Source: Closterium sp. Naga37s-1 (lineage: Eukaryota > Streptophyta > Zygnematophyceae > Desmidiales > Closteriaceae). Taken from it: a stretch of DNA of 64,000 nt. How positions within the stretch are numbered: position 1 is the first letter of the stretch; every line of letters begins with the position of its first letter. The translations under genes were made by a program, and so were the position numbers. Location: NCBI GenBank assembly GCA_947471745.1, contig CANJKZ010000403.1, positions 17,371 through 81,370 on the forward strand, given 5' to 3'. Positions 51,373 to 61,622 of this stretch are shown here, in pieces. Under the pieces are notes generated by a model. It was given only the letters and a program-made list of their open reading frames with translations. It did not search any database and was not told the DNA's origin.

Positions 51373-54300
51373 TGTTGGAGTAGGCTAGAGCTCGCTCTGG
51401 CCTTTATTTTGGTGTTCTCTTATCATTCCACCATGCTTAGAGCGAGTTATGCTTCCAGGTTCAATTTAGGTTCATTTCGTAGCTATAGTACAAACTGAAC
51501 ACACCCTAAGTTCAATTAGGGTTTCCAATTCCTTTCTAGACTTGTATCTCGACACTTCTTTCCTAATACAATTTTCTCTCGCTACCTTCTCTCTTCATAG
51601 CCATGGCTACCACACTCTCAGTTTTAACATGGTATCTAGAGCCAAATCCTTGGCGTTTTGTCCCAATCTATATCTCTTAGTACGGTTTAGGCCTTAGGCA
51701 TCCGGCGCGCCACTTTTTACCTAGTCGAAAATTATCTTCCCTAGTATTTCGACCCTTAAAGTTCTTTTTTTTTTTTTCAATCACGGAACCTTCCATCCAT
51801 CACCCGAGGTCTCCCTGCCTAGTCACGCGCCCCGTCCCCTAGTCGCGCGCCCTGTCTCGTCGTCGCGCCGCCCTCCCCCCCCCCCACCTCGTCGCGCGCC
51901 CTACTCACCGCCGCGTCGCGCGCCCTGCCCGTCGTCGACGTGCGCGGCCGCGTCGACGGCGACGTGCGCGGCCTCCCCGCCGTCGATGCGCGCGCGCGTC
52001 TTGCCCACCGCCCTCCATCTCCTTGGCCACCCTTCCCTCCTCCCAGCCACCCTTCCTTACCCTCTCGTGGGCGGCCTGCCACACCTCCCTGCAGGCGCCT
52101 TCCCCTCCCCCCCGTGGTGCGCCTTCTTCTGCCGTTTCTGCACCACCTCCTCCTTCTCCCCTCACCCCATCCGCCTCTTCACCCTCCTCCTCCTCTCCTC
52201 ATTCCTTCCTCCCTTCCGTGCCTTTCCTCCCTTCCTCCACCTCCTTCCCCTCCGCATCTGCCACCTGGCTGCGTGTTACTGATTGCCACTTGGTGATCGT
52301 GACCCTACTTCCTCCCCACACTCCGCTCCTTCACCCTCCTCCTCCTCTTCTCTCTCCCTCTATTTCCCCCACCCTCTCACCTCTTCCTCCGCCTCTCTTC
52401 TCTCCCTATCTGCTGCAGCTGGTAGCTGTCCGTGTTTCGTCGCCTTCCACACCTTTCCTCCTCCTCGTATTTCTCCCCTCAGCGGCGCAGCAGCAGACTA
52501 CTTCGCCGCTATCCCTCCTCCTCGTATTTCTCCCCTCAGCGGCGCAGCAGCAGACTACTTCGTCGCTATCCCTCCTCCTCGTATTTCTCCCCTCAGCGGC
52601 GCAGCAGCAGACTCGTTTGCCCATATCCCTCCTCCTCGTATTTCTCCCCTCAGCGGCGCAGCAGCAGACTACCCCGCCGTTTTCCCTCCTCCTCTTATGT
52701 CTCCCCTCAGCGGCGCAGCAGCAGACTCTTCGTCGCTATCCCTCCTCCTCGTATTTCTCCCCTCAGCGGCGCAGCAGCAGACTCCTTCGCCCCTATCCCT
52801 CCTCCTCGTATTTCTCCCCTCAGCGGCGCAGCAGCAGACTACCCCGCCGTTTTCCCTCCTCCTCTTATGTCTCCCCTCAGCGGCGCAGCAGCAGACTACT
52901 TCGTCGTTATCCCTCCTCCTCTTATTTCTCCCCTCAACGGCTCAGCAGCTGACTACATCGCCCCTATTCCTCCTCCTCTTTTCTCTCTCCAACACTGCTT
53001 TACTGCTATCCCCTCCCCCATATGGGGCCTCTTCTCGCTCTTACCTCTCTTCCTCTGCGCTTCCGTCCTCACCCTTCTCCCGCCGTACCTCCTCTCCTAC
53101 CATTGCCTTCCCTACTCTCCGCCCCCTTCGCTGCCCCTTCCTCCCCTTCCGCCCTTCCTACTTGCCGTTGTACCTCCCCTCTTCTCCACCCCTCTTCTTG
53201 GATTCCGCTATCCCATCAGCGTCGCCGCTCTTCTGCCGTTGTAACCTCTGGTTTTGGCTCTCTGGCCTCTGTTTTCAGTGTGACCATGCCATCTCAGGAT
53301 AGCATCCTTGGTGCTTCTCCTCTTATGGACCCTCGCTTTCTCGTTCCATTTTCTCCACCCGTTCAAAGCACTGCTTCTCACTCTCCCAGCCCTACGGCTG
53401 CCGCTCTCTCACTTCCTCGCACCTTGGATTTTGTCCTTGACAGTGCTGCTACTGACTCTGTCTTTCGTGATGCTGGTGTTCTTCGCAATTTTCCTCGTCC
53501 CCTCTCTATTGATGGGGCTGGGGAGACCATGACCATGATCTGCATAGGCACTTCCTCTCTTCCCTGTCCTGCCTCTCCCTCTGGCGCTGTTACTGGCCTT
53601 TATGTTCCCTCTTGCCGTCATAACCTCCTATCCCTTCCTGCCCTTCAACGCCTCGGTGTACGAGTGCTCTTCCCCGCAGGTGCACTCTATTGTGATCTTC
53701 ATTACCACGACCGGCACCTCGCTCGTTTCACCCTTTCTCCTACTACTCGCCTCTACACCCTTTGTGTTCCCCTCCCCTCATCTGTCCACCACACTTCCTC
53801 TTCTTCTGTCCCTCCCGTCTCCTCTTGCGACTGTCGCTCTCTCACCCAACCTACCCTTCTTCTCCATCATCGCCTTGGCCACCCCAACTTCCCTCTCCTT
53901 CGCAGCATGGTCAACTCGAAGCTGCTTCATGATCTCCCTTCCTCTCTCCCGCCCCTTCCCCCCTCTCCCGCTCCTCCATGCACCCCTTGTGTTCAAGCTA
54001 AGCTCTCCCAATCTCCCCATCCTTCTTCCCCTTCTGCCTCCCCCAAACCCCTTGATCTTGTGCATATGGACCTCTGGGGTCCCTCTCCCATTGCCTCCCG
54101 TCAGGGTCATCGCTATTTTCTTCTTCTCGTCGATGACCATTCTCGCTTTGCCACTGTCTATCCCCTCCGCGCCAAATCTGACGCCCCCTCCCTCATCATT
54201 CGCTGGGCTGAGCAGGCGCGTCTTCGCTTTGGCCGCCCTGTCACGCGCCTCCACTCTGATGGTGGTGGCGAGTTCTTTAACCACTCTCTTTCTTCTTACT

Positions 54301-57085
54301 GCTCCTCTCATGGCATTCGCCAAACCTCCACCCTTCCGCATTCTCCTCAAAAAAATGGTGTTCCCGAGCGTCGTATTCGCACTCTCACGGAGATCACCCG
54401 CTGTCTCCTTACGCATGCTTCTGCTCCCCACTCTCTTTGGAGCTACGCTCTTGTTCACGCCACTCTTCTTTCTAACCTTCGCCCTCATCCCCTTCGCTCT
54501 TCCATTACACCCTTTCAGCTCTGGACTGGCCGCCAGCCTTCTGCCCGCCCTCTTCGGGTGTGGGGCTGTGTCGCTCATGTCCTCATCAATCCCGCTGATC
54601 GGGCGCGTCAGGGTGGGAAGCTCGCTCCCAAGACGCAGCTTTGTGCGTTTATTGGTATCAACTCTGACTATCCTGGCTACCTTTTCTATGCTCCCTCCTC
54701 TCAGCAGCTCATTCGCAGCCAGGATGTCATCTTTGATGAGACTCGATCTCCATTCCTCACTCCCCCTCCCACCCCACCTGCTCCCTCTCTCCATTGGTCT
54801 GACTTTGATCCGCTGCCCTCTGCTGCTCCCTCTCCTCCTCCCCTTCCTCTTGCCCCTGCTCCACCTCCCCTGCCTGCCTCCTCCACTCCCCCCTCCGCTG
54901 TCATCTCTGGCATCTCTCCTCCTGCCTCTTCATCTTCTGCTCCCATGGCCCCTCCCTCATCACCTCCTTCTGCTACCCTCCCTTCTGCACCTGCCCCCCC
55001 ACCCTCTCCCCGTCTCACCCGCTCCATGACCCGTGCAATGTCCAATTTTCAACACTCTGCTCTCTTTACTCGTCTCTCTCCCTCTCAGAACGTTGATCTT
55101 CTCGAAGATCGCTTTGAGGAGCTTTTCTCTGTTCATCCTGTTTCACCCCTCCTCTGTGTCACCATTGGCGACTTCTCCAATTCTCCGACTCTTCTCTCCG
55201 TTGACACTGCCGCTATTCCCACCCCTCAGACCTATTCCGAGGCAGTGTCTGGCTTTCATGCAACTGAGTGGATGGCTGCCATCATTGCCGAGTGTGAGGC
55301 ATTCACTAGGACTCACTCTTACGTTGACTCTGTCCCCCCCCCTGGCGCCACCATTGTGAAGGGCAAATGGGTCTTTCGTGTCAAACAGCTGCCTGGGGAG
55401 CTCCCTGTCTTCAAAGCCCGTTACTGCGCCAAAGGCTTCACCCAACGTGAAGGCATTGACTACTTTGCCACTTACTCCCCCACTGCCCGTCTCCCCACTC
55501 TTCGCCTCCTTCTTGATCTAGGCGCCCGCTGGAATTGGGAGATTCACTCTATGGATGTCTCCAATGCCTTTCTCCAAGGCGAGCTTCATGAACGCATTTT
55601 CCTTGAGCGCCCCGCTGGCTTTCCTCGCCCCTTCCCTCCAGGCACTGTCTGGGAGCTGAAGCGCCCAGTGTATGGTCTTAAGCAGGCCCCACGCGAGTGG
55701 CATGCTAAGCTTGCCTCCACTCTTCACTCTCTTGGCTTCTCCACCTCCTCTTCCGACCCCAGTCTCTTCATTCGCACTTCCCCCCACAGGGTTTACATTC
55801 TTGCCTACGTCGATGACTTGGTGCTCCTCGCTGAAGATTCTGCCGACATTGCCGCTGTCAAGCTAGCCCTCCAGGCACGTCTCCTGTGCAAGGATCTTGG
55901 CGAGCTTCGCCACTACCTTGGCATGGAGATTCGTCGCGATCGTACTGCGCGCACCATCTCTCTCTCTCAATCTTTCTACATCCACTCCATCCTTGAACGC
56001 TTTGAAATGTCACAGGCTAAGCCAGTTTCCACTCCTCTTCCCGCTAACCATCAGCTTACTGCCCCTGCCGTTCCCACTCCCTCCTCAGAACTGCGACCCT
56101 ATCCTGAGCTCGTTGGGTCACTCATGTATGCTATGATGTGCACGCGCCCCGATCTTGCTTACCCCCTCAGTGTCCTCTCTCGCTTTGTTGGCCTTGGTCG
56201 CCACACAGACGTGCACTGGGCGGCTGCCAAGCGCGTTCTCCGCTATCTCCGCGCTACCTCTGATCTTGCTCTCACTCTTGGTGGCTCTTCTCCCCCTGTT
56301 CTTTGCGGTTACAGTGATTCCTCTTATGCTGATTCTCGCCCTGATCGCCGCTCCTCTCAGGGTTATGGTTTTACTCTTGGCAGTGGTCTCATCAGCTGGC
56401 GCTCCACTCGCTCATCCTCTGTCTGCCTTTCTACCTGCGAAGCTGAGTTGTACGCAGGCACATTGGCAGCTCAGGAGGCTCGCTGGCTCTCCTTTCTCCT
56501 TGCTGAGCTCGGTCACTCTCAGCCCTCTGTGACGCTCTCCTGTGACAGTGCGAGCATGATTCATCTCACTGAAAATCCTGTCTATCACGCCCGCAGCAAA
56601 CACATAGAGGTCCGCTACTTCTTCGTGCGCGAGCTGGTGCAGTCTGGCTTCTTACGCCTTCGCAAGGTGGCCGCTACTGCCAACCTTGCTGACATTTTCA
56701 CCAAGGCCCTTCTGCGTGCGCCACACCGTTTCTACGTGCGCGAGCTTGGGCTCACGCGTCTTGCCACTTCTGGGGGTGTTCCCGTTCGCTAGGTGTTTTG
56801 TTCCAGAGCTTCACCTAGCCTGGGGGTGTGTTGGAGTAGGCTAGAGCTCGCTCTGGTCTTTATTTTGGTGTTCTCTTATCATTCCACCATGCTTAGAGCG
56901 ATTTATGCTTCCAGGTTCAATTTAGGTTCATTTCGTAGCTATAGTACAAACTGAACACACCCTAAGTTCAATTAGGGTTTCCAATTCCTTTCTAGACTTG
57001 TATCTCGACACTTCTTCCCTAATACAATTTTCTCTCGCTACCTTCTCTCTTCCTAGCCATGGCTACCACACTCTCAGTTTTAACA
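51373..57085 (+). mobile_element. Nested element D, copy 2
   Basis: LTRs 51373-51629 and 56829-57085, TSD CGCTA at 51368-51372 and 57086-57090. Leader minisatellite at about 52455-52975, with a few unit-level substitutions relative to copy 1. Confidence 0.93.
53022..56792 (+). CDS. Element D Pol, copy 2
   Basis: Again 1256 codons with no stop and the same domain order as 27807-31577. It differs at several residues. Next to the catalytic Glu it reads QKNGVPERR where copy 1 reads EKNGVAERR; copia consensus is Q-NG-A-ER, so each copy has one departure. Other changes are SDYPGY for SNSPGY, PMAPPS for PMSPPS and PLPANHQ for PLLANHQ. RT YVDD and the RNase H residues are intact. Confidence 0.9.
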   Translation: MGPLLALTSLPLRFRPHPSPAVPPLLPLPSLLSAPFAAPSSPSALPTCRCTSPLLHPSSWIPLSHQRRRSSAVVTSGFGSLASVFSVTMPSQDSILGASPLMDPRFLVPFSPPVQSTASHSPSPTAAALSLPRTLDFVLDSAATDSVFRDAGVLRNFPRPLSIDGAGETMTMICIGTSSLPCPASPSGAVTGLYVPSCRHNLLSLPALQRLGVRVLFPAGALYCDLHYHDRHLARFTLSPTTRLYTLCVPLPSSVHHTSSSSVPPVSSCDCRSLTQPTLLLHHRLGHPNFPLLRSMVNSKLLHDLPSSLPPLPPSPAPPCTPCVQAKLSQSPHPSSPSASPKPLDLVHMDLWGPSPIASRQGHRYFLLLVDDHSRFATVYPLRAKSDAPSLIIRWAEQARLRFGRPVTRLHSDGGGEFFNHSLSSYCSSHGIRQTSTLPHSPQKNGVPERRIRTLTEITRCLLTHASAPHSLWSYALVHATLLSNLRPHPLRSSITPFQLWTGRQPSARPLRVWGCVAHVLINPADRARQGGKLAPKTQLCAFIGINSDYPGYLFYAPSSQQLIRSQDVIFDETRSPFLTPPPTPPAPSLHWSDFDPLPSAAPSPPPLPLAPAPPPLPASSTPPSAVISGISPPASSSSAPMAPPSSPPSATLPSAPAPPPSPRLTRSMTRAMSNFQHSALFTRLSPSQNVDLLEDRFEELFSVHPVSPLLCVTIGDFSNSPTLLSVDTAAIPTPQTYSEAVSGFHATEWMAAIIAECEAFTRTHSYVDSVPPPGATIVKGKWVFRVKQLPGELPVFKARYCAKGFTQREGIDYFATYSPTARLPTLRLLLDLGARWNWEIHSMDVSNAFLQGELHERIFLERPAGFPRPFPPGTVWELKRPVYGLKQAPREWHAKLASTLHSLGFSTSSSDPSLFIRTSPHRVYILAYVDDLVLLAEDSADIAAVKLALQARLLCKDLGELRHYLGMEIRRDRTARTISLSQSFYIHSILERFEMSQAKPVSTPLPANHQLTAPAVPTPSSELRPYPELVGSLMYAMMCTRPDLAYPLSVLSRFVGLGRHTDVHWAAAKRVLRYLRATSDLALTLGGSSPPVLCGYSDSSYADSRPDRRSSQGYGFTLGSGLISWRSTRSSSVCLSTCEAELYAGTLAAQEARWLSFLLAELGHSQPSVTLSCDSASMIHLTENPVYHARSKHIEVRYFFVRELVQSGFLRLRKVAATANLADIFTKALLRAPHRFYVRELGLTRLATSGGVPVR

Positions 57086-60000
57086 CGCTACACTACTACT
57101 CTTCCGTGCCCTGCTGTTCCCTTTGGGTCTCTGACTGGCTTCCACGTCCCCTCGTTCTCGCGGAACTTGGTGGGCGTGAGGCCTCTTGTGAGTCAGCACG
57201 TGGGTGTGTGGATTGAGCCCTCTGGTGAGACGGCGGTTTGTGTTGACGGAGACACTTACACGCCTCTTGCCACCTTTACAGCTGAGCCAGGCTCTGGTCT
57301 CTACACACTTCACACTGGCTATGGTGGGCAGCAGCAGCAGCGACTACTGCCCCCGGCCCCTGTTCCTTCCCCCAGTCTGGTCCCTGCGTCTCACCAGGTT
57401 GCTGCGTCCCCCCAGGTAGCTGTGTCTGGTCAGGTTCCCGTGTCTGGTCCAGTTGCTGCGTCGTGCTCCTGTCGGTCACTTGCCCACCCCACCGTTCTGT
57501 GGCACCACCGGATGGGGCACCCGTCTCTCCCTCGTCTGCGCACTATGTCTCGTCAGCGTCTTGTCTTAGGCCTCCCACGTGTCTTGCCGTCGCTGCCGCC
57601 TTCGCTTGCACCACCGTGCGGTCCCTGCGTCGAGGGTAGGCTGCGCGCCACCCCTCACTTCTCCTCCCTTCGTCCGGCCACCGAGCCTTTTGAGACGCTC
57701 CACTTGGACGTCTGGGGCCCCGCCTCTCGCCTTGGCCCTGAGCGTGAGCGTTTCTTTCTGGTGGTCGTTGACGACTACTCCCGCTACACCACAGTGTTCC
57801 CCCTTAGCGAAGAAGTCTGAGGTGACTTCTACGCTGATCAGGTGGTTGCTTACCACTGAGGGCACTCGTGGTCGTCGAGTCAGCTGTCTTCACTCCAACC
57901 GTGGGGGTGAGTTTCGCTCCGGCATTCTCGCTGGATTCTGTCGCGAGCAGGGCATTCGTCAGTCCTTGACGCTTCCGGAGTCCCCACAGCAGAATGGGGT
58001 TGCTGAGCGCCGCATAGGCTTGGTCATGGAGATCGCCCGCACCTCCTTGACTCACGCCCGTGCCCCCCATTTTCTGTGGCCCTACGCGGTTAGGTACGCC
58101 GCTCACCAGCTGAACCTCTGGCCACGTGTCTCTCGGCCAGAGGTTTCACCGACTAGTCTTTGGACCGGGTCCCCTGGTGTTGCGTCGCGGTTTCGTGTCT
58201 GGGGTTGCTTGGCTCTAGTTCGCGACACCTCCGTGGACAAGATCTTGCCTCGCGCCGTTCCCTGTGTCTTCCTTGGTTTCCCAGAGGACTCCTCTGACTT
58301 CACGTTTTACCACCCTCCCCTTCACCAGTTCTTTGACTCCCGTGACGTCAGTTTCGACGAGTCCGTCCCCTACTACGTCAGGTACCCCTGCCGAGGTCTC
58401 CCGATTCCTCCTCCCCCCCTCTTTCTGACTTCCGCTCCCCCTCCTGCTCCCCCGGTACAGCCTCCCCCCCCTGGTCCAGCCCCGTCAGGTGTGTCCCACG
58501 CTACCCCTCCCCCCTCGGTAGCCCCTCAGGTACAGCCTCCTTCCCCGCAGTCCTCCTCGCAGCCTGCGGCAGACCCTGCGGGAGCCGGTGTTCGTGGCGA
58601 GGACCCTGTCGGTGCTAGCTCTGGGGGTGCTGGAGTTGGGGTTGAGTCCGAGGCTGCAGGAGACTCTCGTCTTTCAGGAGCTGGTGTCGGTGGTGCTGAC
58701 TCTGGGGGTGCTACGTCTGGGGGTGCGGGTGCGCCCCCTTCGGGTCCTTGTGAGCCTGGCCGTGTTGCTGTTGGTGGTACTGCCTCTGGGGGTGGTGCGC
58801 CGGGTGCTTTGGAGGGTGGTCCTGGGGCTGCCGCGGCCCCAGACACTACTCCTCCCCCCCACCCCTACCCGAACCCGGCACCAGGCTCGTGTTCGCCGTA
58901 CCCGTGAGGAGCAGCTGGAGTTAGAGAGAGAGGAGAGAGTGTTGTAGCGGCTGGAGGTGGAGCAGCAGAAGCAGCAGAGGCTGGAGGAGCAGCAGGAGCA
59001 GCAAGCAGCAGCCGCGGGAGCAGCAGCAGCAGTCGCAGCTGGAGCAGCCGCCGCTGGAGGAGCAGAGGTCGCAGCCGCACCAAGAGCAGCAGTAGCCGCC
59101 ACCTCCTCCTCCTGTCTCTGGTCTTCGGACCCTCGGTCTCCCCTCTCCCTCTCCTTCCTCCTCCCCCTCTCCTCCTGTCTACGGTCCCACGTTTCCTCCT
59201 CCTGACTCCTCTCCAGCTGTTCTCCCTCGTTCTCTGACTCCGTTGTCTCCTCCTCCTTTGCCCGCCTGGCCCTCTCGTTGCTCTCCTCGTGCTCGTCCCT
59301 CGTCCCCTGTCGCTCTCACTGACCTTCGTACTGCCCTGTTCCGTTCTAGTCCGCCTCGTTCGTCTCAGTCTGTGCTTCCTTCTCCTCCTGAGTCGGCCTT
59401 CACTGCTTCCCTCTCTACTCCTGTCACTGACTACTACCGCACGTACCGACATGTTCTCCCTCGTTTTCTCGCCTCTCTTGTTACGGACCCTCGTGCCTCT
59501 CTGTCCTCTGTCTCCGCCCTTACTGTCGCCATCTCTGAGTTCGCCACTACTCGCCGCCTTGACTACGCCACTTGTCTCGTGGCTGCTCCTCCTACCAGGT
59601 CCTCTGGCCGTCGGGGGTGAGTCTGCCCTTGGCTGTGACGCCCTAGAGGACAGGCAGTTTGAGCTAGAGTTCCTGGCAGCCGCTTCCCCTCATCTCTGTG
59701 CCATGCTGCTCGCCCCTGAGGGAGACCCCGACGCCCTTGACATACCGACTCCTCGCACTTACGCTGAGGCAGTGTCAGGGCCTTGGGCCTCTCAGTGGAG
59801 AGCTGCCATGGACGCAGAGATGGCCTCCTACAGATCCACAGGCACCTACGTCGACGAGGTTCCCCCCCCTGGGGCGAACGTAGTCGATGGCATGTGGATC
59901 TACAGGGTGAAGCGGCCACCGGGATCTCCTCCGGTCTTCAAGGCGCGCTATGTGGCTAGAGGTTTTAGTCAGCGCGAGGGAGTTGACTTCTTTCAGACCT

Positions 60001-61311
60001 TCGCGCCTACCCCGAAGATGACCACTCTTCGGGTGTTACTACACGTAGCAGCACAGAGAGACTACGAGTTACACTCTCTCGACTTCTCCACTGCTTTCCT
60101 TCAGGGTAGCCTACACGAGGAGGTATGGCTGCGTCGTCCCTCTGCCTTCAATGGCACTTTCCCTCCTGAGACCCAGTGGAGGCTGAGGCGACCTGTCTAC
60201 GGTCTCCGTCAGGCTCCTCGTGAGTGGCACGACACCCTTCGTTCTACCCTCTCTGACCTTGGTTTCCAACCGTCTTCTGCCGACCCGTCGCTGTTCGTCC
60301 GTCGTGGCTCCACACCTTTCTTTGTTCTGGTCTACGTCGACGACCTGGTTTTCGCCACTGCTGACAGGGTTGCCTTGGCAGACGTGAAGTCCGAACTGCA
60401 GAAGAGACACACGTGCACTGACCTTGGTGAGCTGCGCCACTACCTTGGCCTGCAGATCACCAGGGACAGAGCTGCTCGCACCATTACACTCTCACAGTCA
60501 CACATGGTGCAGCAGGTTCTTCAGCGGTTCGAGCTTTAGCACTCCACAGTACAGCGCACACCTCTTGCTGTTGACCACAGACTTACTGGACCCTTTCCTG
60601 ACGAGCCGTTTGAGTCTAGTGGTCCCTACGCAGAGCTGGTGGGCTGCCTCATGTACCTGATGACTTGTACTCGCCCGGACCTCGCCTTCCCTCTCAGCAT
60701 CCTTGCTCGCTTTGTTGCACCAGGGAGACACCGTCCTGTTCACTGGACGGCAGCTGTGAGGGTGGCGAAAGTACCTAGCGATGACATCAGGCGTGGGGCT
60801 AGTTCTTGGAGTGCAGCAGTCTGTCGTACTCACTGGTCAGTGTGACTCTTCTTACGCTGACGACGCTGAGACTCACAGGTCTACTCAGGGTTACTGTTTC
60901 AGCTTGGGTTCTGGAGCTGTTTCGTGGAGGTCCACGCGCTCCTCTTCGGTCTCGACCTCTACTGCTGAGGCTGAGATCTACGCTGGTGCCATGGCGGCGC
61001 AGGAGCTGCGTTGGTTGACCTTCTTGCTCGCCGACCTTGGTGAGCGGCCGAGCTCTGCACCGACCTTGTTCACTGACAACAAGGCGTCGATTCTCCTCTG
61101 TCGAGAGCCGCGACTGGAGAGCACAGTGAAGCACATTAACGTCAGGTACTTTCTTCTGCGTGAGTTGCAGAGACGTGGACAGGCTCGCTTCGAGTTTGTG
61201 GAGTCCGAGGCCAACACTGCAGACATCTTCACCAAGGCGCTTCCGCCTTGTGACCACCAGAGGTGTTGTGTGCAGTTAGGTCTTGTTGACACAGGTTCTA
61301 GTCGTGTGTAG
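57086..61311 (+). pseudogene. Element C copy 2 integrase-RT-RNase H, further frameshifted
   Basis: It carries the copy 1 lesions (HSNRGGEF integrase, TAG before and at the end of the RT segment) plus one-base insertions near 57804, 58870, 59004, 59597 and 60769, each of which breaks the frame. At 34886-34888 copy 1 has TTT (STAFFQG) where copy 2 keeps CTT (STAFLQG, the usual residue). The RNase H end is open from 60781 to TAG 61309-61311. Confidence 0.83.
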
Positions 61312-61512
61312 GCTTGAGTTTACTGTTTGCTTTGCTTGCACTCTTGCCATACACCTTTGTGAACTCTTGGACTGGCCTTGTGGCCCCTGTTGCTTGTGCT
61401 CAGATTGTGTGGTGATGTTGTGATCCACCCTGAGCTTTGTTTCTTTGTGACTGGTCTTGTGACCGTACACTTTTGGTTTTGCTTGACACCCCTCACTTAG
61501 GCTATGGGGGTG

Positions 61513-61622
61513 TGTCAAATGTTGTAGCCTGTAGTGAGGTTTGTCTTAGGGGGTATAAATGTTAGGGTTTGCTATATGTACCCCAACCCTCATCAATAAC
61601 ACAATCACTTTCATTCTTGACA
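61513..61622 (+). repeat. 3' LTR of element C copy 2
   Basis: 110 bp because of one inserted C near 61607 (CAATCACTTTC), otherwise as 36293-36401. Followed by TSD CCTAC. Confidence 0.9.

Larger units (their letters stand above)
48695..61622 (+). mobile_element. Element C, copy 2, with nested D
   Basis: LTRs 48695-48803 (109 bp) and 61513-61622 (110 bp, one inserted base). TSD CCTAC at 48690-48694 and 61623-61627. It shares every insertion boundary with copy 1, so it arose by duplication of the locus, not by a second transposition. Confidence 0.92.
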